Part shown: piece after piece, positions 7,158 to 14,883 of the stretch
Numbering within the stretch: position 1 is the stretch's first letter
Layout of the letters: each line of letters starts with the position of its first letter
Origin: Nitrospiria bacterium
GTDB taxonomy: Bacteria > Nitrospirota > Nitrospiria > JACQBZ01
Reading direction: 5' to 3'
Assembly: GCA_919901335.1 (NCBI GenBank)
Contig: CAKKOZ010000096.1
Span: forward strand, 43,052 to 59,404
DNA: 16,353 nucleotides
Program-made: the position numbers and the translations under genes
The notes under the pieces: generated by a model
What the model was told of the DNA's origin: nothing
Seen by the model: only the letters and a program-made list of their open reading frames with translations
Databases searched by the model: none

Positions 7158-7208
7158 AGGAAGGGATGCGCCTCCGCCGTGGTTCAGGCGCATGCCTCCC
7201 TACTTCCT
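7158..7208 (+). promoter_or_regulatory. Long imperfect hairpin in the pnp leader
   Basis: The core is an exact 8-bp stem, ATGCGCCT (7166-7173) with AGGCGCAT (7186-7193), around a 12-base loop. AGGAAG (7158-7163) can pair with CTTCCT (7203-7208) to extend it, with GG/CC pairs and an internal bulge between. In E. coli, a long pnp leader stem is cut by RNase III and used for PNPase autoregulation. A similar role is inferred here from position and shape only. Confidence 0.4.
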
Positions 7209-7237
7209 GCCCCCGAGTCACCGCCCGGCCGGTTTGA
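7166..7237 (+). CDS. Possible 23-codon leader ORF upstream of pnp
   Basis: ATG 7166 is preceded by GGAGAT at 7152-7157, with 8 bases of spacing, and the frame stops at TGA 7235-7237. The predicted peptide starts MRLRRGSGACLP and is rich in Arg, Pro and Cys. It shows no domain, signal peptide or similarity I recognise. Its start codon lies in the 5' arm of the 7158-7208 hairpin, so the two could interact. Short ORFs with a fair Shine-Dalgarno site also arise by chance, hence the low confidence. Confidence 0.2.
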   Translation: MRLRRGSGACLPTSCPRVTARPV

Positions 7238-7276
7238 AATTTCTAATCTCAAATTTCAAATCTCAAATCTGAGATT
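7234..7276 (+). repeat. AT-rich tandem repeat with terminal hairpin in the rpsO-pnp spacer
   Basis: ATTTCTAATCTCAA (7239-7252) is followed directly by ATTTCAAATCTCAA (7253-7266), a 14-bp tandem pair with one difference. The second copy runs into a 7-bp inverted repeat, AATCTCA (7259-7265) and TGAGATT (7270-7276), around a 4-base loop. One frame reads FEISNLKFQISNL. From memory, that peptide string turns up in spurious ORFs from many bacterial genomes, which would mark a dispersed AT-rich repeat. It contrasts sharply with the GC-rich surroundings. Confidence 0.6.
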
Positions 7277-7291
7277 AAAAAAAGGGGGGGG
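7277..7291 (+). promoter_or_regulatory. A7G8 homopolymer tract forming the pnp ribosome-binding site
   Basis: Seven A residues (7277-7283) are followed by eight G residues (7284-7291), ending 6 bases before the pnp ATG. No classical AGGAGG is present, so the G tract has to supply the Shine-Dalgarno pairing. Runs of this length are prone to replication slippage, which could change spacing and translation strength. Confidence 0.6.
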
Positions 7292-7297
7292 TATTCC

Positions 7298-9397
7298 ATG
7301 GTTCATCAAGTCGAGTTGGAAGTCAGGGGTAAACAGTTGGTATTGGAAACCGGCCGCATGGCCAAGCTGGCCGACGGCGCAGTGATGGCCCGGTACGGCG
7401 ATACGGTGGTGCTGGCCACGGCCGTGGCCTCGAAGGTCGCACGGTCTGGCGTGGATTTTCTTCCGCTTACTGTTGATTTTCAGGAGAAGGCCTACGCGGC
7501 CGGGAAGATTCCCGGCGGCTTCTTCAAACGGGAAGGCCGTCCGTCCGAGCGGGAGATCCTGGGCAGTCGCCTGATTGACCGGCCGTTGCGGCCGCTCTTC
7601 CCCAAGGGGTTTTATTTCGACATACAGGTTATCGCCTCGGTTCTGTCGGCCGATCAGGGGAACGTTTCCGATCTGCTGGCGATCATCGCGTCGTCCGCGG
7701 CATTGACGATTTCAGATATCCCGCTTAAAGATCCGGTTGCCGCGGTCCGGATCGGTCGAATCGAAGGCCGTTTCGTCACGAACCCGTCGTTTGCCGAGAT
7801 CGAGGCCAGTGATCTGAATCTGGTGGTGGCCGGAACGCAGGACGCCGTGATGATGGTGGAAGGCGGTGCTCTCGAGCTTTCGGAACAGACGATGATTGAT
7901 GCAATCTCCCTGGCACACGCTGAGATCAAGAAAATCATCCAGGTCATTTTAAAGCTGCGGGAGCGGGTCGGAAAGCCGAAACGCGAGCCGGTCCAGAAAA
8001 CGACGGATCCGTCGTTGGTCGAGTCGGTCAAGTCCAAGAGCCTCAAACAGATCGAGGAGGCCGTTTTGATTCCGAATAAGACGGCCCGCGAAGAGCGGCT
8101 TGACGCCGTTCGAAAAGGGGTCGCGGATCAGATCAACACGCCGGAGGCGAATCGCACACAGGAGATCACCGAGATCTTTAACGATCTGGAGCGGGATGCC
8201 GTCCGCCAGATGATCCTGACCCAGGGCATTCGAGCGGACGGGCGCGGCTGCTCCGCGATCCGGCCGATCACGTGCGAGGTCGGAATTCTCCCCCGAACGC
8301 ACGGCTCCGCACTGTTCACGCGGGGCGAGACGCAGAGCCTAGCCGTGGTGACACTGGGGACGGCCGACGATGAACAGCGGATCGACGCGCTGGAAGGCGA
8401 GTCCAAAAAGACCTTCATGCTGCATTATAACTTTCCGCCGTTCTCGGTGGGCGAGGCCCGTCCGATGCGGGGGCCGGGCCGACGGGAAATCGGGCACGGG
8501 GCCCTGGCCGAACGGGCCTTGAGGCCGGTCATCCCGAGCCGGGAAGCCTTCCCCTACACGTTGCGGATCGTGTCGGACATTTTAGAATCGAACGGTTCTT
8601 CCTCCATGGCGACGGTCTGCGGCGGGACGCTGGCCCTGATGGACGCGGGCGTGCAAATCAAGGCCCCCGTGGCCGGCATTGCGATGGGCCTGATCAAGGA
8701 AGGATCGCAGACCGTGATTCTCTCGGACATTCTGGGACTGGAGGATCATCTGGGCGACATGGATTTCAAGGTGACCGGAACCCGTCAGGGGGTGACGGCC
8801 CTGCAGATGGACATGAAAATACCGGGCATTACGGAGTCGCTGTTCCGCGAGGCGCTGGAACAGGCCCGCGTCGGCCGGCTTCATATTCTGGACCGGATGG
8901 CCGAGTCCCTCGCGGCGCCGCGGGCGGAGCTTTCCTTGCTGGCGCCGCGGATCTTCACGATGCATGTGAAAAAGGATATGATCGGCAAGGTGATCGGACC
9001 GGGCGGCAAGGTCGTCCGGGGAATCGTCGAGGCGACCGGCGTGAAAATCGACATCGAGGACGACGGAACGATCCTGATCGCCTCTACCGATGCCGAGGCG
9101 GCCAAGAGGGCGATGGAGATGATCGGCAAGATTACCGAGGATGTCGAGGTCGGAAAGATCTATAAAGGCAAGGTGGTCAAGATCATGGATTTCGGCGCGT
9201 TTGTCGAGATTCTTCCGGGAGTGGACGGTCTGGTCCATATTTCCCAGCTGGCGGAGCATCGCGTGAACCGGGTTCAGGACGAGGTCAACGAGGGCGATGA
9301 GATCCTGGTGAAGGTTTTAGAGGTGGACAAGCAGGGGAAGATCCGCCTCAGCCGAAAAGATGTTATGAAGGCCGAGGCAGAAGGCAAGAAAGGGTAG
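7298..9397 (+). CDS. pnp: Polyribonucleotide nucleotidyltransferase (PNPase)
   Basis: PNPase degrades RNA 3' to 5' by phosphorolysis and can add heteropolymeric tails. It works as a trimer, often in a degradosome. The 699-residue protein has the complete architecture. RNase PH domain 1 is at about 12-145 (REILGSRLIDRPLRPLFPKG at 85-104). An all-helical linker domain runs to about 310. RNase PH domain 2 is at about 312-545 (LPRTHGSALFTRGETQSL at 331-348; LEDHLGDMDFK at 481-491 with the conserved catalytic aspartates). The KH domain has its GPGG loop at 567-570, and an S1 domain covers about 620-688. ATG 7298 is the family start. The 201-base leader is unusually structured and may carry autoregulation. 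Confidence 0.99.
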   Translation: MVHQVELEVRGKQLVLETGRMAKLADGAVMARYGDTVVLATAVASKVARSGVDFLPLTVDFQEKAYAAGKIPGGFFKREGRPSEREILGSRLIDRPLRPLFPKGFYFDIQVIASVLSADQGNVSDLLAIIASSAALTISDIPLKDPVAAVRIGRIEGRFVTNPSFAEIEASDLNLVVAGTQDAVMMVEGGALELSEQTMIDAISLAHAEIKKIIQVILKLRERVGKPKREPVQKTTDPSLVESVKSKSLKQIEEAVLIPNKTAREERLDAVRKGVADQINTPEANRTQEITEIFNDLERDAVRQMILTQGIRADGRGCSAIRPITCEVGILPRTHGSALFTRGETQSLAVVTLGTADDEQRIDALEGESKKTFMLHYNFPPFSVGEARPMRGPGRREIGHGALAERALRPVIPSREAFPYTLRIVSDILESNGSSSMATVCGGTLALMDAGVQIKAPVAGIAMGLIKEGSQTVILSDILGLEDHLGDMDFKVTGTRQGVTALQMDMKIPGITESLFREALEQARVGRLHILDRMAESLAAPRAELSLLAPRIFTMHVKKDMIGKVIGPGGKVVRGIVEATGVKIDIEDDGTILIASTDAEAAKRAMEMIGKITEDVEVGKIYKGKVVKIMDFGAFVEILPGVDGLVHISQLAEHRVNRVQDEVNEGDEILVKVLEVDKQGKIRLSRKDVMKAEAEGKKG

Positions 9398-9405
9398 AGC
9401 CCACG
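9389..9405 (+). promoter_or_regulatory. AAAGGG plus ACG, possible non-canonical start of the M16 gene
   Basis: AAAGGG (9389-9394) lies 8 bases before ACG 9403, normal Shine-Dalgarno spacing. The frame from ACG joins the M16 ORF and supplies the 10 residues usually present before LDNG in this family. ACG is a very poor natural start codon, so this could also be a single-base change or error from ATG. Confidence 0.35.
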
Positions 9406-9432
9406 AACAAGCGGCCGTTTCACAAAGCGGTT

Positions 9433-10710
9433 TTGGACAACGGGATTCGGGTCGTGACGGAAGAGATCCCGTTCGTGAAGTCGGCCTCGCTTGGGATCTG
9501 GGTCGAGGTCGGGTCGCGCGACGAAGCGGATGCCGAGGCCGGGCTCTCCCACTTCATCGAGCACATGTTTTTCAAGGGCACGGCCCACCGGTCGGCCCGG
9601 CAGATCGCACAGGAGATGGACGGCCTGGGCGGTGAGCTCAACGCTTTCACCTCGCGCGAGGTCACGGCCTTCTACGCCAAGGTGGTTGATGAACATCTCC
9701 CTCGGGCGGTGGATCTCCTGTCGGATCTCTTCCGCCATTCCGTCTTCAGCCCCGTCGAGATCGAACGCGAGAAAAAAGTCGTCCTGGAAGAGATCAAGAT
9801 GGTCGAGGACGACCCCGAAGACCTGGTCCACGATATTCATACCAAAAATGTATTTATCGGGAGCCCCCTCGGCCGTCCGATCCTGGGCGAAGTCAAGATC
9901 ATCCGGGCCATCTCCCGCCGAAAAATCCTGGATTATTTAAGCCGCAAATACCTTCCCGATCGCATCGTCATTTCGGTGGCCGGACGGTTCAACCGGTTCG
10001 CGCTGATCCGGCAACTCAATCGGGCCTTCCGGACGTTTGGCCGCGCGTCCGACCGCGGACCATCCGAGCAGCCCCCGTACCCACATCGTGGGCATCCTCA
10101 ATCGCCGGTGGCGGGCGGACGCCTTGTGATCCGTCGAAAAAAGCTCGAGCAGACGCATCTCTGTCTGGGACTCCCGGGGCTGCCGCTGACCCACAGCGAC
10201 CGGTACGGGCTCTATGCCTTGAACACGCTGCTGGGCGGCGGGATGAGCTCGCGGCTGTTTCAGGAGGTCCGCGAGAAACGGGGTCTGGCCTACTCGATCT
10301 ATTCGCATTTCGCCGGGTTCAAAGACACCGGCATGCTGACGGTGTATGCCGCCTCCAGTCCGAAGGTCGTCCGGCAGGTGTTGGCTGTAACGATCCGGGA
10401 ACTTCGGCGGCTGCGGGAGCGCGGCATCCGAAGTGGTGAATTAAAGCGGGCCGTGAATCAAATAAAGGGGGGCACCCTGCTCAGCCTGGAGAGCACGAAC
10501 AGTCGGATGAGCCGCCTGGCCAGGGATGAGATCTTGTTCGGGCGATTCTTCACACTCGATGAGACCCTCAGCGAGATCAATAAAGTTTCAAAACGGCAGA
10601 TCCAGCGCTTGAGCGACCGATTGCTGGATACACAAAAGCTTTCCCTCACCGTTCTGGGGCCCGTCGCCTCGGATGTCCGTCCGTTTGAAGCCTTCCTGGC
10701 CGGCGGGTGA
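9433..10710 (+). CDS. M16 family zinc metallopeptidase (pitrilysin/processing-peptidase type)
   Basis: M16 peptidases cleave peptides inside a clamshell made of two related domains. The N-terminal half has the inverted zinc motif HFIEH (H40, E43, H44, counted from TTG 9433) with the distal glutamate in VVLEEI near 119-120, so it should be active. The C-terminal half starts near residue 215 and has the typical RLFQEVREKRGLAYSIY (274-290). At about 425 residues it has the one-chain length of Bacillus MlpA (YmxG), which also sits next to pnp. The start is a problem. TTG 9433 is the only ATG, GTG or TTG in frame between the upstream in-frame stop at 9298-9300 and the conserved LDNGIRVV, and it has no Shine-Dalgarno site. 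An ACG at 9403 would give MNKRPFHKAVLDNG, a more natural N-terminus. Confidence 0.92.
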   Translation: MDNGIRVVTEEIPFVKSASLGIWVEVGSRDEADAEAGLSHFIEHMFFKGTAHRSARQIAQEMDGLGGELNAFTSREVTAFYAKVVDEHLPRAVDLLSDLFRHSVFSPVEIEREKKVVLEEIKMVEDDPEDLVHDIHTKNVFIGSPLGRPILGEVKIIRAISRRKILDYLSRKYLPDRIVISVAGRFNRFALIRQLNRAFRTFGRASDRGPSEQPPYPHRGHPQSPVAGGRLVIRRKKLEQTHLCLGLPGLPLTHSDRYGLYALNTLLGGGMSSRLFQEVREKRGLAYSIYSHFAGFKDTGMLTVYAASSPKVVRQVLAVTIRELRRLRERGIRSGELKRAVNQIKGGTLLSLESTNSRMSRLARDEILFGRFFTLDETLSEINKVSKRQIQRLSDRLLDTQKLSLTVLGPVASDVRPFEAFLAGG

Positions 10711-10731
10711 AAAGTTTTTCTATATGGATGC
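10711..10731. other. 21-bp gap between convergent operons, no terminator visible
   Basis: The M16 stop (10708-10710) and the stop of the minus-strand cyclase gene (10732-10734) face each other. The gap contains AAAAGTTTTT and TATATGG. I found no GC-rich stem with a T tract for either direction. Transcription from both sides probably runs into the opposing gene or ends by a factor-dependent mechanism. Confidence 0.5.
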
Positions 10732-12186
10732 CTACCGTGACGGACGCGGACGGAACGCTTCGGAGACCTTCAATTTACGGTGAGAGACGCGGACGGTGTT
10801 GCGGCCGGCGTGCTTGGCCTCGTACAGCGCCTGGTCGGCCTGCTCGATGAGCTCAAACGCCGTGCCCGCATTCTCGGGGTAGGAGGCCAGGCCGATGCTG
10901 ACGGTGAGCTTCTTATCCGGCTGCTTATGAGCCTCTTCAAATTGATGGGATTTGATCCTTCTTCGGAGGCGCTCCGAGACGATCTGGGCTTTGCGATGAT
11001 CCGTATCGGGCATGACGATCGCAAATTCCTCGCCGCCGTAACGGGCCACGATATCCACCTCGCGGGTCACCTCTTTTAGTATCCGGCCCATTTCCTTCAG
11101 CACGTCGTTGCCCTTTAAATGTCCGTTCGTGTCGTTATAATGTTTGAAATAGTCGATGTCGATCATCATCAGGGAGAGCGACTGACGGGATCGATCGGCC
11201 CGGCTGATTTCGATATTCAACTGCTGCCGGAAGTGGCGATGATTGAAGAGGCCGGTCAATTCATCCGTGAGGGCCAGAAGCCGCGTTCTTTCCAGAAGCT
11301 CGGTTTTCTCGATCGCCATCGTGGCCATGGTGGAGAGAAGCAGCAGAAGCGAGACCTCGCGGGTGGTGTATCGGCGTGTCTTAAAATCGTCGACGTACAG
11401 AATGCCCATGATCCGACCCTCGGCTTTTAGAGGAGCGGCTATGAGGGAGCGGACTCCCTCGCCCCGCATGATGGGGTTATCGAACTTCGGATAACGTTTA
11501 ACGTCCTGAATCGCCAGCGGCTCATCTTGATTCAAGATATGGCTGGTCAACCCGCCTTGTCGGATCTTCCACCGAATTTTGTTCGAGAACTGTTTGGAGA
11601 AGCCTTTCACGGCGGCGAGGTGCATCTCGCCCCGTTTTTCATCAAAGATGGTCAGGCTGCCGGCCGGTGTGTTCGTGAGATGGGTCGCATATTCGACGAG
11701 GGTGTTGTAAAGTTTTTCCGGATTTTCGCTGGCCGTGAGTTTTAAGCCAAGATCGTAGAGCGACTGGTACTCGATCAGAAGCCGCTCTATTTCTTCGCGG
11801 CTTTTGATTCGGGCCTCGATCATTTCCCACATGAACCGCGCGCTGTGTCCGCCGATGATCTCGGCCTGGGGGGCGACCTGCGCGATGTCCTTCTCAATCG
11901 AGGGATGGCCGGTGACATCCATCACGAGATCGGCTATGTTGTTCTTCAGAATCACCCGGTAATCGGCGGCGTGCGGGATCTTCAATCGTTTGGCCAGGAC
12001 CATTCCCGGCGCCTTGGGGTTGAGATCGGCGATGCCGACGATCTTGACGGTGGGATCGTTGAACAAAAGCTCCACGAGCGCCTTGCCTCCCCGGCCTCCG
12101 CCGACAATGGCCAGTCGGACCCGGTTGTCTTTGGCGGGCCTTGTCTTTTCCCTCCCCGCTTTACTCGATCTTTCCAATTTTGACAT
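10732..12186 (-). CDS. Rossmann-GAF-GGDEF protein, predicted diguanylate cyclase
   Basis: This 484-residue soluble protein has three modules. Residues 22-120 form a Rossmann nucleotide-binding domain: LAIVGGGRGG, with the GxGxxG glycines at 29-34, and an acidic residue after strand 2 (ADLNPK, Asp54), which favours NAD over NADP. VMDVTGHP and EIIGGHSARF follow. No oxidoreductase catalytic domain is attached. A helix (125-155) leads to a GAF domain at about 157-293. The GGDEF domain covers 303-468: DELTGLFNHRHF, metal-binding Asp343, ND 351-352, active site GGEEF 384-388, and an RxxD inhibitory site (REVD 375-378) exactly five residues before it. It should therefore make cyclic-di-GMP and be product-inhibited. 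Input through a dinucleotide or another Rossmann ligand is inferred. ATG 12186 lies inside the mutS 3' end (26-nt overlap), and no clear Shine-Dalgarno site is seen, so coupling is likely. Confidence 0.9.
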   Translation of the reverse strand: MSKLERSSKAGREKTRPAKDNRVRLAIVGGGRGGKALVELLFNDPTVKIVGIADLNPKAPGMVLAKRLKIPHAADYRVILKNNIADLVMDVTGHPSIEKDIAQVAPQAEIIGGHSARFMWEMIEARIKSREEIERLLIEYQSLYDLGLKLTASENPEKLYNTLVEYATHLTNTPAGSLTIFDEKRGEMHLAAVKGFSKQFSNKIRWKIRQGGLTSHILNQDEPLAIQDVKRYPKFDNPIMRGEGVRSLIAAPLKAEGRIMGILYVDDFKTRRYTTREVSLLLLLSTMATMAIEKTELLERTRLLALTDELTGLFNHRHFRQQLNIEISRADRSRQSLSLMMIDIDYFKHYNDTNGHLKGNDVLKEMGRILKEVTREVDIVARYGGEEFAIVMPDTDHRKAQIVSERLRRRIKSHQFEEAHKQPDKKLTVSIGLASYPENAGTAFELIEQADQALYEAKHAGRNTVRVSHRKLKVSEAFRPRPSR

Positions 12187-14866
12187 CGGTTTTCTTCTTC
12201 AGTTCATGAAGGCGGTTGAGCGCCTCCAGCGGCGTGAGACGATCCACATCCATTTTCCGGAGTTCCTCGATAACGGGATGGATCGCCGGGTTAAAGAGGT
12301 TGGACTGAGCGGTGTTGTTTGCATCCGTGCCGGTCGCCGCGGCAGCCGACGGCCGATCCGCCGTCGAAGCCAGCCGGGGTTGACCGCACTCATTGAATTC
12401 TCCGTTTTCCAGGTTAGCCAGGATTTCCTTCGCCCGGCCAATGATCGCATGGGGTAGGCCGGCCAGTCGGGCCACCTGGATGCCGTAACTCCGATCGGTT
12501 CCGCCCGCCACGATTTTTCGCAGAAAGATGATCTCGTCGTTCCATTCGCGAACGGCGACATTGTAATTCTTTATTCCGGGAAAAGTCAAAGATAGCTCGG
12601 TGAGCTGGTGGTAATGGGTCGCGAAAAGCGTCCGCGCGCCTGATCGGGCCGGGTCGTGAAGGTATTCGGCCACGGCCCAGGCGATGCTGACGCCGTCGAA
12701 GGTGCTGGTGCCCCGGCCGATCTCATCCAGAAGGATCAGGCTCCGGGCGGTGGCCTGATGGAGGATGGCGGCCATCTCGGTCATCTCGACCATGAAGGTG
12801 CTCTGTCCGCCCATCAAATCATCCGAGGCCCCGATCCGGGTGAAGATCCGGTCCACCATCCCGATCCGGGCCTCCGCGGCCGGTACGAAACCGCCGATCT
12901 GGGCCAGAATCACGATCAGCGCCACCTGCCGCATGTAGGTGGACTTGCCGGCCATGTTGGGTCCGGTGATGATCAGCAGACGGTTGTCCTGCCGGTCGAT
13001 GACGGCATCGTTCGGGATGAATCGGGCCCCTCGCGGCAGCATCCGCTCCAGCATCGGATGGCGGCCGTCGGTGATGCGGATCTCGTCGCCGTCGTGAACC
13101 TCCGGTTTGACGTAATGCTCCGTGGCCGCAATTTCGGCCAGCGCGGATAAAACGTCCAGAAGGGCGACCGACCGTGCCATGGCTTGAACGCGGGATGTTG
13201 CGGCCGCCGTCTCGGCCCGCAGCCGCTCGAAGATTTCGTATTCAAGACTCCGGCTGTGTTCCTCCGCCCCGAGCACCTTGGTCTCCAATTCTTTTAACTC
13301 GGGCGTGATGAACCGCTCGGCATTCACCAGTGTCTGCTTGCGGTGGTAATCCGGCGGCACGCGGGAGAGACGGGTCTTCGTGATCTCGATGTAATAGCCG
13401 AACACCTGGTTGTAGCGCACCTTGAGCGACTCGATCCCGGTCCGCTCACGCTCTTTCGCCTCCAGCGCCGAGATCCAGTTTTTCCCATCGCGGGCCATGA
13501 CTCTCAGCTCATCCAGCGCCGGGTCGACCCCGTTCCGGATCAGTCCGCCGTCGCGCAGTCCCGGAGGCGGATCGTCCGCCAGCGTCTGATGGATGCGGGT
13601 CTGGAGGTCGCTGAGATCATCCCATTCGGCGCGGATGGATTCCAGTATGGAATTTGCGTCCGGCCCAGGGCCGGAGGGATCTTGTTCCGCCAGACATTTG
13701 TAGACGGACGGAAGCTGCGTGATTGAGTCCTTGAGTTGAACCAGGTCACGGGCGTTGGCCGTGCCGAGCGAGATCCGCCCGATGATCCGTTCCAGATCGG
13801 CGACTCCCTTCAGGATCAAGCGGAGACGGGCGCGCCGCGTCGTCTCGACCAGAAACGTTTCGATTGCGGACTGCCGCGCCCGGATCGTTTCGATATTCAG
13901 CAGCGGCTGGAGCAGCCAGTTCCGCAGCAGACGCGCGCCCATCGGCGTGAGGGTCCGGTCCAGCACCCAGAGCAGCGAGCCTTCCGGTCGGCCGTCAATC
14001 AGACGCCGGGTCAGCTCCAGATTCCGTTGCGCGATCGAGTCCAGAATGAGATGATCCGCCCGGCGGTATTGTTTTATTCGGTTTAAATGTCCCAGGGCCG
14101 TGAGCTGGGTCTCTTGGAGGTAGCGCAGAAGCGCGCCGGCGGCTGCAACAGCCATCGGGATCTCCTCGCAACCGAAACCGGCCAGGGACTGGAGATGAAA
14201 ATGGTCTAGTAAAGCCCGACGGGCCAATCCGGGATCAAAGGCGGTCTCCGTAAACCGACAGAGCCGCGTTGAAGATATCGGCGCGGGTGTCTGTTTGTTC
14301 AGCCGGGTCTCAAACCGCGCCGATTTGGATTCGGCCACAAGGATCTCTTTGGGTTCCTGTCGGCTCAATTCGGACAGGAGCTCTTCTTCCGCGGCGGCGC
14401 CGTCGAACTGTGTCAGATTGAACTCTCCCGTAGACAGATCAACGAACGCCAGCCCGCATCCGATCTTGGAGAAGGCCACCGAGGCAAGGTAGTTGTTTTC
14501 ATTGACGGACAGAAGTTCCGGCTCGATCAGCGTGCCCGGCGTGACAACCCGCACCACTTCGCGGCGGACCAGACCCTTGGCTTCACGGGGATCTTCAACC
14601 TGGTCGCAGATCGCGACGCTCTTTCCGGCACGAATCAGTTTGGCGATATAGGTTGCGGCGGCGTGATAGGGGATACCACAAAGAGGAACGGAGTCTTCCT
14701 TGGATTTATCGCGGGAGGTGAGCGCGATATCGAGAATCTTGGAGGCGATCACGGCGTCCTCGAAAAACATCTCGTAAAAATCGCCCACGCGGAAAAACAG
14801 GATGGCGTCCTTATGATGCCGCTTGATCTCCGTATACTGTTTCATGAGGGGCGTGAGGTCGGACAT
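12161..14866 (-). CDS. mutS: DNA mismatch repair protein MutS
   Basis: MutS recognises mismatches and small loops and starts methyl-directed or nick-directed repair with MutL. From ATG 14866 (MSDLTPLMKQYTEIK) the protein has 901 residues. The mismatch-reading Phe-x-Glu is in GDFYEMFFEDA (F30, E32). The connector, lever and clamp domains follow. The ATPase has Walker A GPNMAGKST at 635-643 and Walker B LILLDEIG (D714, E715), then the signature STFDG and FATHYHQLTEL. A disordered Ala/Thr-rich linker leads to QSNLF at 854-858, which fits the beta-clamp binding consensus, and to the conserved C-terminal tetramerisation helices. The open frame extends upstream to 15025 inside lapA, but those extra 53 residues are low-complexity and unlike MutS. 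AGG lies about 9 bases before the chosen ATG. It follows lapA by 17 bases. Confidence 0.98.
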   Translation of the reverse strand: MSDLTPLMKQYTEIKRHHKDAILFFRVGDFYEMFFEDAVIASKILDIALTSRDKSKEDSVPLCGIPYHAAATYIAKLIRAGKSVAICDQVEDPREAKGLVRREVVRVVTPGTLIEPELLSVNENNYLASVAFSKIGCGLAFVDLSTGEFNLTQFDGAAAEEELLSELSRQEPKEILVAESKSARFETRLNKQTPAPISSTRLCRFTETAFDPGLARRALLDHFHLQSLAGFGCEEIPMAVAAAGALLRYLQETQLTALGHLNRIKQYRRADHLILDSIAQRNLELTRRLIDGRPEGSLLWVLDRTLTPMGARLLRNWLLQPLLNIETIRARQSAIETFLVETTRRARLRLILKGVADLERIIGRISLGTANARDLVQLKDSITQLPSVYKCLAEQDPSGPGPDANSILESIRAEWDDLSDLQTRIHQTLADDPPPGLRDGGLIRNGVDPALDELRVMARDGKNWISALEAKERERTGIESLKVRYNQVFGYYIEITKTRLSRVPPDYHRKQTLVNAERFITPELKELETKVLGAEEHSRSLEYEIFERLRAETAAATSRVQAMARSVALLDVLSALAEIAATEHYVKPEVHDGDEIRITDGRHPMLERMLPRGARFIPNDAVIDRQDNRLLIITGPNMAGKSTYMRQVALIVILAQIGGFVPAAEARIGMVDRIFTRIGASDDLMGGQSTFMVEMTEMAAILHQATARSLILLDEIGRGTSTFDGVSIAWAVAEYLHDPARSGARTLFATHYHQLTELSLTFPGIKNYNVAVREWNDEIIFLRKIVAGGTDRSYGIQVARLAGLPHAIIGRAKEILANLENGEFNECGQPRLASTADRPSAAAATGTDANNTAQSNLFNPAIHPVIEELRKMDVDRLTPLEALNRLHELKKKTDVKIGKIE

Positions 14867-14883
14867 GATTTGTACCTGATCCT

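Noticed and set aside
7234..7261. A sigma-70-like promoter before pnp (TTGAAA, 16 bp, TCAAAT)
   Set aside because: The -10 matches only four of six positions and both hexamers lie in the AT-rich repeat, where such matches arise easily.
7143..7385. An 80-codon plus-strand ORF across the rpsO-pnp spacer containing FEISNLKFQISNL
   Set aside because: It runs out of frame into pnp and is open only because the AT-rich repeat lacks stops in that frame. It is treated as repeat sequence, not a gene.
8582..9259. A 225-codon minus-strand ORF opposite the 3' part of pnp
   Set aside because: It is antisense to the second RNase PH, KH and S1 domains of PNPase and has no motif of its own.
10743..10797. 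Short direct repeat GACGCGGACGG near the end of the cyclase gene
   Set aside because: Both copies fall in Arg/Val-rich coding sequence and are too short and compositionally biased to call a repeat element.
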